64,000 nucleotides of DNA from Hymenobacter volaticus (GTDB taxonomy: Bacteria > Bacteroidota > Bacteroidia > Cytophagales > Hymenobacteraceae), in NCBI RefSeq assembly GCF_022921055.1, contig NZ_CP095061.1, forward strand, positions 4,627,501-4,691,500. The letters are read 5' to 3'. The notes beneath the pieces are model-generated. The model was not told the origin of the DNA and made no database searches. It saw only the letters and a list, made by a program, of their open reading frames with translations. The position numbers were made by a program, and so were the translations under genes. Each line of letters starts with the position of its first letter. Position 1 is the stretch's first letter. Below are positions 27,391-36,634 of the stretch, one piece after another.

Positions 27391-27763
27391 AGCAGGTTGA
27401 TTAGCAAGAAGAATACAAGCGCCACCAATTGGCGCCTAGCTAGCATACGTGCCTTAGTAAATCGGTGTTTTGCTCTACGCTTCTAAAGCCTTGCAAGAAT
27501 TGCTGAGCACGCGCTTTACTGACCTGTTTCATTGTTCGTGCATGCTAGCAGAGGTCATCATTTTTACGCTTAGATCGGCTTTTGGGGCAGGAAATCCATA
27601 ATTATCTGTTTTAAATTAGCATACGTAGAAAGCTTATCAGTACCCGTGCCTGCTCGTAATATTGCTGGTGGCAAAGCTAATTTTCGGCGTTAACCCGCAA
27701 AGCCCTTGACATTATGCATATGTGACAGGTAGTGGGTCCTCGTACAACCTCAGCAACAACCAC
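27391..27763. other. Divergent intergenic region, no gene seen
   Basis: 373 bases between the small secreted protein and the CheB-like gene. No convincing ORF, repeat or consensus promoter found. Confidence 0.4.
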
Positions 27764-28828
27764 ATGGCATCAACAAAAAAACCCATTCGTTCTCAACCAA
27801 AGCGAGACATTGTGGTCATTGGTGCCTCGTCGGGCGGTATAGCGGCGCTGCTAGAGTTTGTAAAGAGCCTGCCGGAGGATTTTCCCGCTCCTATTTTTGT
27901 GGTGCAACACATGGCGCCTTACATCCATAGCGTGTTGCCGCAGCTTTTGAGCCATGTGTCGCCGTTGCAGGTAAAGCATCCGCACGATGGCGAAGACATT
28001 CAGCCGGGCATCATCTACGTCGCCCCTCCCGACCATCACCTGCTCATCGAAAACAACAAGGCCTTGGTAAAGCGTGGGCCGAAGGAAAATAGATTCCGCC
28101 CTTCCGTAGATGCATTGTTTCGTTCGGCTGCTTACAGCTATGGTCCCCGGGTTATTGGGGTAGTCCTCACGGGGTATCTCGACGATGGCACCTCGGGTTT
28201 GTGGTGCATTCAGCGCTTAGGAGGCATAACGGTGGTACAAGACCCGCAGGATGCCGTTTCGCCTGCCATGCCCACCAACGCTCTTGAGTTTGTGGAAGCC
28301 GATCATATCGTACCGCTGGCCGACCTGGCCGCTTTGCTGGTGAAGCTCACTGCTCAGCCGGCTCCCGCCCAGCCCCGGGTTGCGAAAGAGGATTTAAACC
28401 GCATTGAAATCGAACTCACCATTGCCAAGCACGATGACGCCTTCGAAATGGGCATCATCAAAAAAGGAGAACTTACGCCCTTCACTTGCCCCGATTGCCA
28501 CGGGGCCCTTACCAAGCTCATTGAAGGCAAGCTGATCCGCTTTCGCTGCCACACCGGGCACGCCTATACCATTAGCGCACTGCTCTCGGAAGTAAATGAG
28601 TCGGTGGAGAGCATGCTTTACCAGTCGATGCGGGGTCTGGAGGAAAGCAAGATGCTGTTGCAAAGCTTAGGCGAGTACTTTGCTAAGGACGGCCAGCAAC
28701 ATGTAGCCAACATATTTCTTACGAAAGCCGAGCAAACGGGCCGCCAGGCCCGCATTGTGCACGATTCTATTTTCGAACACACTATTTTCAGCGGCGACAC
28801 AGTGCCCCACAACCGAAAGCAGAAGTAG
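27764..28828 (+). CDS. CheB-type methylesterase domain protein without receiver
   Basis: 354 residues. The CheB catalytic domain occupies about 13-195: catalytic Ser22 in VIGASSGGIAALL, His in VVQHMAP and Asp in LTGYLDDGTSGL. The N-terminal receiver of classical CheB is missing. The C-terminal part has a zinc-ribbon-like pattern (FTCPDCHGAL then RFRCHTGHAYT) and a helical segment. Classical CheB removes methyl groups from chemoreceptor glutamates; no chemotaxis receptors, CheR or CheA are near, so the substrate is uncertain. ATG 27764 is chosen over an upstream in-frame codon. A CheY-like gene follows about 195 bases later. Confidence 0.83.
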   Translation: MASTKKPIRSQPKRDIVVIGASSGGIAALLEFVKSLPEDFPAPIFVVQHMAPYIHSVLPQLLSHVSPLQVKHPHDGEDIQPGIIYVAPPDHHLLIENNKALVKRGPKENRFRPSVDALFRSAAYSYGPRVIGVVLTGYLDDGTSGLWCIQRLGGITVVQDPQDAVSPAMPTNALEFVEADHIVPLADLAALLVKLTAQPAPAQPRVAKEDLNRIEIELTIAKHDDAFEMGIIKKGELTPFTCPDCHGALTKLIEGKLIRFRCHTGHAYTISALLSEVNESVESMLYQSMRGLEESKMLLQSLGEYFAKDGQQHVANIFLTKAEQTGRQARIVHDSIFEHTIFSGDTVPHNRKQK

Positions 28829-29022
28829 CCTTAGCAACCCCAGTAGGTTAGGCTTGAGCACGCCACACCAGGTTCTGAATAAGGCCAGGATTGCATGATA
28901 ATGTAGCGAGAAGTAGGCTTTCGCCCCATATTTTGTGTATTTGCTCTACCGATGTATCGTATACCCTACTAGCCAAAGTAGCTTATACCTACGCCAGATG
29001 GTCGTATTCCTGTAGTGTCTTT

Positions 29023-29436
29023 ATGCCTAAGATTTCCTCTGCTCTTTTAGTTGACGACGACCCAACCACCAATTTTTTGAATGAGTTGACGCTGCGCAAA
29101 ATGGCAGTTGCCGACAAAGTAACGATAGCTCGGAACGGGAAAGAGGCCCTAGAAGTGCTCCTGGAATACTGTGAGAACCCAGACTTAAGCTGTCCGAGGC
29201 TTGTCTTTCTGGATATCAAAATGCCCGTCATGGACGGGTTTGAATTTCTGGAAGTGTACGCCAAGTTGCCATGGGCACAACAACGAGCTATCGTTATTGT
29301 GATACTTACTACCTCGCTTCACGCCCGCGACACCGAACGAGCCAAACGGCTTCACGTGGCGGATTTTATTAGCAAGCCCCTTACCCCGGACAAGGTCTCA
29401 GCCATCCTGGAGAAGCACTTTTCGCAAGCCCACTAG
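29023..29436 (+). CDS. Single-domain response regulator (CheY/Rcp1-like)
   Basis: 137 residues consisting of one receiver domain. Acidic pocket LVDDDPTTN, phospho-acceptor Asp64 in LVFLDIKMPVMDGFEFL, conserved Thr/Ser in VILTTSLH and Lys in FISKPLTPDK. The inserted loop EYCENPDLSCPRL is typical for Rcp1-like receivers that work with phytochrome-type or hybrid kinases. ATG 29023 is preferred over upstream codons that would give a non-conserved extension. Its partner kinase is not adjacent. Confidence 0.88.
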   Translation: MPKISSALLVDDDPTTNFLNELTLRKMAVADKVTIARNGKEALEVLLEYCENPDLSCPRLVFLDIKMPVMDGFEFLEVYAKLPWAQQRAIVIVILTTSLHARDTERAKRLHVADFISKPLTPDKVSAILEKHFSQAH

Positions 29437-29676
29437 CCCCGCCTACCGACCGGAGCTATGGCGTTGCAACTGCTTGGCTGCCGTGCGTATGCCACCTGTT
29501 GACAATGACAACGCTTCCAAAAACTAGGCTTGCCACCAGATCTACACTCCAATAAAGGAAGGCCACAAACGCCCCCTAAGCTTGTGTGTGAAGCTATGAC
29601 CCGGTAGAACCATTCATAAGGACTTTTTTGGCGTAGAATGGTAATCTAGTAAACGCCCGGTGGCTTCTTGCTCATT

Positions 29677-30177
29677 TTAGTTCAGCTCTTCTAATAAATA
29701 TAGCTCATACCCATTGGCCAATTCGGCAAAAGGGTCTTGCTGTTGCGGGTCAAGAAAATAAACAGCCACGTTCAAGTCGTGCGCGCTGGCCAGCAGCACC
29801 TGAAAGCGGCGAAGGTAGAACACGAACTTTCCCTGCTCGCGCAAACCTTTGGTTGTCAGACTTATTAGTTTCTGCCAACCTTCTAAGGGCAACGCTGTAG
29901 AGCTGAAAGTATCCAAGTAAAAGGCATCACTATTGCGGAACAAAGTGGCAAACAAGGCCACAAATTTGTCTTCTTCGCGGAGGTAAAAACGGTACTCCTG
30001 AAGGGAGTTGAGGACAGCAAAACTGATTGCGTCAGTAGTAGCTTCTTCCATGCTTAGCCAATGGTCATGGATAGAAAGTACTCGTTTCTGAATGCCATCT
30101 TCAGACGTAAGACGGCCCTGTTCCGCAAGTTTCTGCAAGAGTGTCTCTACAGTTGTTTCTAACATAGATTGTGACAT
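29677..30177 (-). CDS. Hypothetical protein, 166 residues
   Basis: Unrecognised. Soluble, helix-rich, acidic protein without signal peptide or membrane segment. Starts MSQSMLETTVETLLQKLAEQ; the second half has hydrophobic strand-like stretches (FYLDTFSSTALPL, FVFYLRRFQVLLASAHDLNVAVYFLD). The reading frame and base usage look like its coding neighbours, so it is probably real. ATG 30165 four codons in is an alternative start. It stands alone, downstream of a CheY-like gene on the other strand. Confidence 0.6.
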   Translation of the reverse strand: MSQSMLETTVETLLQKLAEQGRLTSEDGIQKRVLSIHDHWLSMEEATTDAISFAVLNSLQEYRFYLREEDKFVALFATLFRNSDAFYLDTFSSTALPLEGWQKLISLTTKGLREQGKFVFYLRRFQVLLASAHDLNVAVYFLDPQQQDPFAELANGYELYLLEELN

Positions 30178-30675
30178 AGCTGGCTAAATCAGATCCGTGT
30201 CCTTAGGGCGTGGCCACCTGTTGATGCGAGCTTTTACGCATAAGCTTTCAGGCCGAGTTCTTGGTGCTTGCTGCTGCTTTTCTGAACTCAGAAGTTTCTA
30301 GTAGCAACAGTGGTTGAAAGACCAGTGCAAAAAGCTTCAGCAAGAGTTGTAACAAGCCCTATTAAAAGTACCGCATTTCGATTCAAAAAAGCGGACCTGC
30401 AACGTCCTACTAAACTTATGCTATAAGAGCGGGACAAGAACCGGCTTGTATATATTTTCTCGCATATTTTTTTGATATAATTATAAATTATAGCAGTATA
30501 ATTAAAGTCACAAATATGCCCTATGTTTCTTATTCTTTCTTCTTTTATCCTTCTAAACTTACAACCCGGCTAAACGGAAAACCTCTAGTACATATAGAAA
30601 TTATTATATGCTCAGCAGGTTTTCTTAGTTATCCGAGCTTTCCTTTCCCGTTCACTCCACCACTACCACTCAATC
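30178..30675. other. AT-rich upstream region of the subtilisin gene
   Basis: About 500 bases with no supported gene. The part 30440-30520 is very AT-rich (TATATATTTT, ATAATTATAAATTATAGC), which may be the promoter and upstream region of the protease gene. No exact TAnnTTTG was found. Confidence 0.4.
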
Positions 30676-32076
30676 ATGAAGTCAAACAACTCCTCGTTTA
30701 CACGTAAGTCTTGGCTAGCGGCTAGCCTCGTATCGGCTCTCGCTTTAGGAAGCTGCGAAACCAATCTGGAAGCTCCAGATTCCGGCAGTGTAGCGCAAAG
30801 TGATGCAGCTAATGCCTATGGCGAATCAGGCAAGGATTACGTTGCCAACGAAGTGCTAGTTAAGTTCAAGCCGGGCCAGTCGGAGACAGCGAAAAACAAT
30901 GCGCTGGCCCGCATTAGCGGCCGGGTTTCCGAGAAGATTTTCACCAAAGCCATGGAGAAACATGGCGACAAAGAAGGCCTGTTGGTGGTACACACGCCTT
31001 TGGCAGCCATCGAGGCCCTATCCAAAGTCAAAGACGGCGCGGAAGTGGAATTCGCTGAGCCCAACTACATCTACACGCACGCCGCCGCTTCCACCGACCC
31101 CTACTTCACCAATGGCTCGTTGTGGGGCCTCGATGCCAAAAATACCTTTGGCAGCCAAGCTTCTACGGCTTGGGCCGCTGGCCATACCGGCTCGGCTGGC
31201 GTATTCGTTGGCATCATCGACGAGGGCGTGCAGTTCGACCACCCCGATCTGGCCGACCAAATCTGGACCAACCCCTTCGACCCGATTGATGGCGTCGACA
31301 ACGACGGCAACGGCTACGTCGACGACGTCCACGGCTGGGACTTCGACGGCAACAACAACAGCGTGTACGATGGTACCACCCGCGGTTCCTCCGACGACCA
31401 CGGCACGCACGTGGCTGGCACCATCGGCGCCAAAGCCAACAACAACGCAGGCGTAGTCGGCATGAACTGGAACGTTACTATCATTTCAACCAAGTTCTTG
31501 GGCAAACGCGGTGGCACCACCGCCAATGCCGTGAAAGCAGTTGATTACCTAAACGATTTGAAATCGCGCCACAATCTGAACATCGTGGCCAGCAACAACT
31601 CTTGGGGTGGCGGTGGCTTCTCCCAAGCCCTTTCCGACGCCGTTGACCGCGCCAACGCCCGCAACATTCTGTTCATTGCCGCTGCCGGCAACGGCGGTAG
31701 CGACGGGGTAGGCGACGACAACGATGCCGTAGCCAGCTTTCCTTCCAATCTGCCCCAGTCGAACGTAATTGCGGTAGCGGCCATCACCTCCACGGGTGCC
31801 AAGTCTAGCTTCTCCAACTACGGGGCTACCACTGTTGATATCGGCGCTCCGGGTTCCGGCATTTGGTCGAGCACGGCGTACAACATCTACGAGTCGTACA
31901 ACGGCACGTCGATGGCTACGCCACACGTAACGGGTGCGGCGGCTCTGTACGCAGCTTCTCACCCTGGCTCTACGGCGGCAGCTATTAAGGCGGCCATCCT
32001 GAACAGCGCTACTCCTACGCCTTCGTTGGCCGGCAAGTGCACAACCGGCGGCCGCTTGAACGTAAGTAGCTTCTAA
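30676..32076 (+). CDS. S8 family subtilisin-like serine peptidase, lipoprotein
   Basis: 466 residues. Signal ending in lipobox Cys27 (ALALGSC) predicts lipid anchoring. An inhibitor-I9-like propeptide covers about 52-135 (YVANEVLVKFKPG to VEFAEPNYIY). The catalytic domain has Asp182 in GIIDEGVQFDHPDL, His242 in DDHGTHVAGT, oxyanion Asn in NNSWGGG and Ser412 in NGTSMATPHVTG. No C-terminal sorting domain is seen. Asp-rich loops (DGVDNDGNGYVDDVHGWDFDGN) suggest calcium sites. Broad-specificity extracytoplasmic protease by family. Confidence 0.95.
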   Translation: MKSNNSSFTRKSWLAASLVSALALGSCETNLEAPDSGSVAQSDAANAYGESGKDYVANEVLVKFKPGQSETAKNNALARISGRVSEKIFTKAMEKHGDKEGLLVVHTPLAAIEALSKVKDGAEVEFAEPNYIYTHAAASTDPYFTNGSLWGLDAKNTFGSQASTAWAAGHTGSAGVFVGIIDEGVQFDHPDLADQIWTNPFDPIDGVDNDGNGYVDDVHGWDFDGNNNSVYDGTTRGSSDDHGTHVAGTIGAKANNNAGVVGMNWNVTIISTKFLGKRGGTTANAVKAVDYLNDLKSRHNLNIVASNNSWGGGGFSQALSDAVDRANARNILFIAAAGNGGSDGVGDDNDAVASFPSNLPQSNVIAVAAITSTGAKSSFSNYGATTVDIGAPGSGIWSSTAYNIYESYNGTSMATPHVTGAAALYAASHPGSTAAAIKAAILNSATPTPSLAGKCTTGGRLNVSSF

Positions 32077-32114
32077 ACACAAACGAAAACGCTTAGCTTC
32101 CAGCTACTCCTTGG

Positions 32115-32152
32115 CAAAAAGAGTCCCGACTTAGCAGTCGGGACTCTTTTTG
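32115..32152 (+). terminator. Terminator of the subtilisin gene
   Basis: Perfect 16-bp stem CAAAAAGAGTCCCGAC/GTCGGGACTCTTTTTG with a 6-base loop and a T5 run. Confidence 0.93.
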
Positions 32153-32231
32153 GTTTCAGGCCCATGACTCCGCTATTTCATGTATATTCACAAATCAATA
32201 TACTTAGTCGAGACCGAAACGCCGGGGATGT

Positions 32232-33866
32232 ATGAAAAAGCTACTATTGGGCGTGTGGGGTTTGTGGCTGGCGAGCGTCGCGGCTTACAGTCAGCAACAA
32301 CCCGTTGATTTGGTGTTGCTGAATGGCCGGCTCTTCACCTCGGATGCCGCTCGGCCCACGGCGCAGGCGCTTGCCATTCGAGGGGAGCGGATTGTGGCTG
32401 TGGGCACCTCAGCGGAGATAGCCAAACTAGCCGGAGCCACCACCCGCCGCATCGATTTGCAGGGGCATACCGTAACGCCAGGCTTCAACGACGCGCACAA
32501 TCACTTCAGCCCCAGCCCGCGCGGCGAATTTCTTACCTTCAAAAGCAGGGAGCCCACGTGGGAAGAAGCTTCCCAAGCCATAGCCTTGGCCGTACAAAAA
32601 GCGCCCGTTGGCACCTGGATCTTTGGCGAAGTGGGCGTGGCCGTTGTCACAAACGAGCAAGTAAACCGCGCCGCACTCGACCAGTTGGCTCCGCGCCACC
32701 CGGTTTTGCTGCGGGCGTATTACGGGCACGGCTATATTGCCAATTCGCTGGCGCTGAAGCAACTCAACATTCAGGAGCAGACGCCGGATCCACTCGGCGG
32801 CTATTTCGAACACACTACTTCCGGCACTCGCCAGCTCAACGGCCGCTTTTGGGAGTACGCGCAGTGGCAACCCAGCCGCACCCTTACGGCGCAAGCCCCA
32901 GATTCGGTGGTTTTGGCGGAGCTACGAAGCTTTTCGGCGGAGGCCGTTCGGTTGGGCATCACGTCGATGCAGTTGTTTTCGTTTATGCCCTTCGAGCGGT
33001 TCCGGCGGCTACTGATACAAGCCAAGCTACCGATACGGGTACGGGCCATTCCCTTCTCCCCAACCACCGCACAACAGCGCGACTTAACCGAGGTGCGCCA
33101 GCTCCCGCCGCTCAGCAAGCAAACCGGCAAGGTGACAGTCAGTGGCATCAAGTGGGTGCTCGATGGCACGCCTTACGAACGAGGCGCCGCCCTGCGCCAA
33201 CCTTATCAAGACCGCCCCGGCTGGACCGGCAAGCTGAACTTCAGCGAAGCCGAAGTGGCGCGCATGGTGCAAGAATCCGTGGACTTCCACCAGCAACTCT
33301 TGATCCACTGCGCCGGCGACCGAAGCGCCGAAGTAGTACTTAAGGCGCTGGAAAGCAATGGCCCGGCCACCAGCTGGCCCGCCCGGCGCGTCCGCATCGA
33401 GCACGGCGACGGCCTCCTGCTGCCTGACTTGCTGGCGCGGGCCCGTGCGCTCGGCGTGGTAGTAGTTCAGAATCCAAGCCATTTCGGGGAGCCCGAGTTG
33501 TTTCGGCAGCGGTGGGGCACGACGATGCAGCCGCTCCGCTCGTTGGTAACGGCGGGTATTCCGGTGGCCATCGGCTCCGATGGGCCCCTGAGCCCGTTCC
33601 TGAATATTATGCTAGCCAGCCTCACTCCTTCTCAACCGCAGGAGGCCCTTACGCGCGAGCAAGCAGTGCAGGCCTACACCTACGGCTCCGCCTTCGCCGA
33701 ATTTGCGGAAGCCGACAAAGGAAAACTTGCCGTGGGTCAACTTGCCGACGTGGCAGTGCTCTCGCAGGATATTTTTGCGGTACCGCCGCCCGAGCTTCCC
33801 AAAACCAGCAGCATCCTCACTCTAGTAGGCGGGCAAGTGGTGTACGATGCCAAGGTGCTGAAGTAG
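32232..33866 (+). CDS. Secreted amidohydrolase, YtcJ-like
   Basis: 544 residues. Signal peptide MKKLLLGVWGLWLASVAAYS. Composite beta domain with LLNGRLFTSDAARPTAQALAI and metal motif TPGFNDAHNHF (HxH) as in amidohydrolase superfamily members of the YtcJ/LAF group. Further ligands are the carboxylate region ISGIKWVLDGT, LIHCAGD, RIEHGDGL and the final Asp in AIGSDGPLSP. It hydrolyses amide or related bonds of an unknown small substrate, in the periplasm. Complete, probably monocistronic, convergent with the DUF6624 gene. Confidence 0.9.
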   Translation: MKKLLLGVWGLWLASVAAYSQQQPVDLVLLNGRLFTSDAARPTAQALAIRGERIVAVGTSAEIAKLAGATTRRIDLQGHTVTPGFNDAHNHFSPSPRGEFLTFKSREPTWEEASQAIALAVQKAPVGTWIFGEVGVAVVTNEQVNRAALDQLAPRHPVLLRAYYGHGYIANSLALKQLNIQEQTPDPLGGYFEHTTSGTRQLNGRFWEYAQWQPSRTLTAQAPDSVVLAELRSFSAEAVRLGITSMQLFSFMPFERFRRLLIQAKLPIRVRAIPFSPTTAQQRDLTEVRQLPPLSKQTGKVTVSGIKWVLDGTPYERGAALRQPYQDRPGWTGKLNFSEAEVARMVQESVDFHQQLLIHCAGDRSAEVVLKALESNGPATSWPARRVRIEHGDGLLLPDLLARARALGVVVVQNPSHFGEPELFRQRWGTTMQPLRSLVTAGIPVAIGSDGPLSPFLNIMLASLTPSQPQEALTREQAVQAYTYGSAFAEFAEADKGKLAVGQLADVAVLSQDIFAVPPPELPKTSSILTLVGGQVVYDAKVLK

Positions 33867-33920
33867 CAACGGTAGCATCTCCCATACCGTCACCGTTGCC
33901 ACTCTACCACCTCGAAACAG

Positions 33921-34637
33921 CTAGTGTTGCGTACCCCTAGCGGCCTGCTCTATCCGCTGAACTTCGGCCATCGTCATAGGTTTGTAAGGAATGCCCAAGC
34001 GGAGCGCGTTTGCTTCTACCGTGGAATCGAAGCCGGCTTTTTTGCGCCGCTCATTTACGTGGGTTGCATCCTCGATGGGCCAGATAAATGATACCTGCTC
34101 CATCTTGCCAGTGGCGGCATTGGGTACGTTGTAGCTGCGGCCTTGAGTGCCATAGAGTTGCATCTTGCCCTGCTGCATCAGGTGACGGTCGAGCATACGG
34201 GCGTAGGTGGCAAAGGACACCTCACCCTGGTCGGCCATGCGCTTGATGAGCGGCAGATACTGCGGAATGCGCGAAGAATGCTGAATTACGAGTAAGGCCA
34301 CTTCGTTGGTGGGGGTGCCAACCAGCGTACGACCGGGGTAGCCGTACTGCTTGATGATCTGCACAATACGCTTAATGTTCACCGAATCAACCGCCATCAT
34401 GCGTTGGCCAAGGTAGTCGCCTACCTTCTCAACCGGAACGCCTGCTACTCGGGCTATTGAATCGAGGCGGGGGCGCATGGCCGGGCCGCCCATAATCAGC
34501 AGCCGATATTGCTGGTCTACCACTTCTATACTATCCAGTTCGCGCTTCAGTCGCAGGTTCAGTTTAGATTGAGCGCTGGCCGACATCCTCAGGAGTAGCA
34601 GGACTAGAAGCAAGGGGTAGCAGCGGACAGCAAGCAT
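33921..34637 (-). CDS. DUF6624-type secreted protein
   Basis: 238 residues. Signal peptide MLAVRCYPLLLVLLLLRMSASA. The body matches the pattern I know from DUF6624 proteins: LDSIEVVDQQYR, VDSVNIKRIVQIIKQYGYPG, VGTPTNEVALLVIQHS, LPLIKRMADQGEVSF and MLDRHLMQQGKMQLYGTQ. The function of that family is unknown. It lies 55 bases from the amidohydrolase stop, tail to tail. A small membrane protein gene lies upstream on the same strand. Confidence 0.8.
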   Translation of the reverse strand: MLAVRCYPLLLVLLLLRMSASAQSKLNLRLKRELDSIEVVDQQYRLLIMGGPAMRPRLDSIARVAGVPVEKVGDYLGQRMMAVDSVNIKRIVQIIKQYGYPGRTLVGTPTNEVALLVIQHSSRIPQYLPLIKRMADQGEVSFATYARMLDRHLMQQGKMQLYGTQGRSYNVPNAATGKMEQVSFIWPIEDATHVNERRKKAGFDSTVEANALRLGIPYKPMTMAEVQRIEQAARGTQH

Positions 34638-34751
34638 GGTATTGTAGAAGAAAGAGTGATAGTAACAGCAACTTAGCCAGCCGCCTTTCTTGAACTATGA
34701 GACGCTTGCAGCAGCTAGAGTTGCTTGCCTAGGCACTTCTTTGTTACGGTG

Positions 34752-35288
34752 TCAGGCCGCCACCTGCACAGTGACAGCAGTTTTAGCACCAGTGCGCCAC
34801 CGAAGCGGCCACAGCAGCAAGGCTATTCCCACGGCTATCAGTGCGCCGCCTACCAGCGCAAGGCGAGCTTCCATCGGAAGTCGTTCGAAAGGCCACCGCA
34901 GTAATGCTAAGGCTTTGTAGACGGCTGTGCTTTCGTAATAATGAGTCCAGGAACTGACGATGGTTCCTACAAAAACCAACAACGGAATCAGCCAGCTTTC
35001 CCGCCGACTCCATACCACCACCGCCGATACCGAGCAGGCAACGAGTATCGCCAGCAACCAAGTATAGTAAGGGCCGCTTTGAGCCCACACGATAACATCG
35101 GAAACCTCGAAGGGCTGTAGGCTTGCTGGCGGATGTTTCAGGGCCTCCATACCACCCCGCTGGTATGTTTCGACAACACTTGCGAACCGGATCAGGTGAA
35201 GCTGCCGCGCCCCTAGAATCAGAAACGGAGTTGCTAACAAATGGACAGCGACTATGCGCCAATAAATAGGTTTCAAGCGGCTTGCCAT
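34752..35288 (-). CDS. Hypothetical four-helix membrane protein
   Basis: 178 residues from ATG 35288 (MASRLKPIYWRIVAVHLLATP). Four hydrophobic segments are seen: IVAVHLLATPFLILG, WLLAILVACSVSAVVVW, LIPLLVFVGTIVSSW and LALVGGALIAVGIALLLWPL. No family recognised. An upstream in-frame ATG at 35348 would run through the left arm of an inverted repeat, so it is rejected. No convincing operon partner; a DUF6624 gene follows 114 bases downstream. Confidence 0.6.
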   Translation of the reverse strand: MASRLKPIYWRIVAVHLLATPFLILGARQLHLIRFASVVETYQRGGMEALKHPPASLQPFEVSDVIVWAQSGPYYTWLLAILVACSVSAVVVWSRRESWLIPLLVFVGTIVSSWTHYYESTAVYKALALLRWPFERLPMEARLALVGGALIAVGIALLLWPLRWRTGAKTAVTVQVAA

Positions 35289-35310
35289 TGTTTCGATACG
35301 TAGAGTTTCC

Positions 35311-35427
35311 CCACAGCACGGTCGTTGAGTGGACATGCCGCGCACCAAGCGGAAAAGGAGTCTGCGTTTGGTTGTTCAGCAGATACACGCAGACTTGTCC
35401 GGCCTCCCAACGACGACCGTGCTGTGG
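35311..35427. repeat. Nested inverted repeat between divergent genes
   Basis: Outer arms 35311-35327 (CCACAGCACGGTCGTTG) and 35408-35427 are reverse complements with a 3-base insertion on the right. Inner arms AGTCTGCGT (35359-35367) and ACGCAGACT (35387-35395) pair exactly. Together they could form one long interrupted hairpin. Confidence 0.65.
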
Positions 35428-35585
35428 CATACCAAGATACTAGTTGGTACAGAACCACCCGTTGGCGCATACGCTGCTAGCTATTTATCTGGCTACCACG
35501 TACTACTAACTCAACCATTGCTAACGCCCTACTGATAATAGCTCGCCGGGTGATGGTACGGTCCAACCCTTACGCTACGCCTACT

Positions 35586-36418
35586 ATGCACCTGCACCAC
35601 ACCCGACACGGCTCCGGCAAACCACTCTTACTTGTTCATGGCATCGGCGGAAGTGGCCGCTCCTGGAGTACCATCCTCGACGAGCTGGCAACTCACCGCG
35701 AAGTAATAGCCCTCGATTTGCCCGGCCACGGCCAAACGCCCCGCTCCCCGGTTCCAATTCCTTCTACGCTCTGGTCGATGCCGTTGCCGATTGGCTGCGT
35801 GCTCACAACCTAGTAGGCATCGACTGCGTGGGCTCCTCAATGGGGGCCCGGCTGGTGCTGGAACTAGCCCGGCGCGGCGTGGTGGGGGCCGTAATATCGC
35901 TCGACCCTGGCGGATTTTGGCAGGGCTGGCAGATACCGGTTTTCTACTACTCGGTGGCTGGTTCGGTGCGCTTGCTGCGGGCAGTGGAACCCGTGCTGCC
36001 AGCTCTCATAGCTAGTACCGTCGGGCGGACGTTGTTGCTGGCGCAGTTTTCGGCGCGGCCGTGGCGCGTGCCTGCCTCGGTGGCGCTGACGGAGCTACGC
36101 AGCTTTGTGCACACGCCTATCTTCGATGAGTTGCTACGGGACCTAGCCTACGGCAAAAAGCAGGAAGGTGCCCCGCACGGCAGCATCCGGCATCCCTTGG
36201 TGATTGGGTGGGGCCGACAAGACCGGGTGTGTTTCCCGAGCGAAGCACGCCGCGCCGTAGCTGCCTTCCCCGATGCTGCCCTCTACTGGTTCGACCACTG
36301 CGGCCACTTTCCGCATTGGGACCAGCCCGCCGAAACCGTGCAGCTGATTCTGTCGGTAACCGGCCAGCAAACCCCTGCTCCGGCAGCTAGCGTGCCTGCC
36401 CACCAAGTAGTCGAGTAA
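35586..36418 (+). CDS. Alpha/beta hydrolase (frameshifted)
   Basis: 277 residues after repair. ATG 35586 (MHLHHTRHGSGKPLLLVHGIGGSGRSW in two stretches) shows the oxyanion HG motif. The C4 run 35746-35749 needs one more C, giving RSPGSNSFYALVDAVADWL. Nucleophile Ser85 lies in VGSSMGARLVLEL, the acid is Asp in IGWGRQDRVCFP and the base His in DHCGHFPHWDQP. Soluble esterase, lipase or similar; substrate unknown. The last 98 bases occur a second time at 37945-38042, which shows that a second copy once existed. An overlapping start at 35550 is possible but less likely. Confidence 0.85.
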
Positions 36419-36634
36419 CCTCAACTTCTTGCAACAGCTACGCACAGCACCTCCGGTCGTATGATTGGGGGCGCTGTGTTGGTTTGAATCCTGCATTAAC
36501 ACCAGCTGAGCAGGCAGACAAAAGCAATTGTTCTATTCCTAGTTGAAATATAACGGTAGCATAACTACCGAGCCTGGAACAATGGCGTTATTTGCTAACT
36601 GGTTTTGTGTGTTCCTTTCTTCATTCCCTCTGCT

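Noticed and set aside
30516-30707. 63-codon plus-strand frame upstream of the subtilisin gene
   Set aside because: Overlaps the protease start in another frame and lies in AT-rich leader DNA; no recognisable features.
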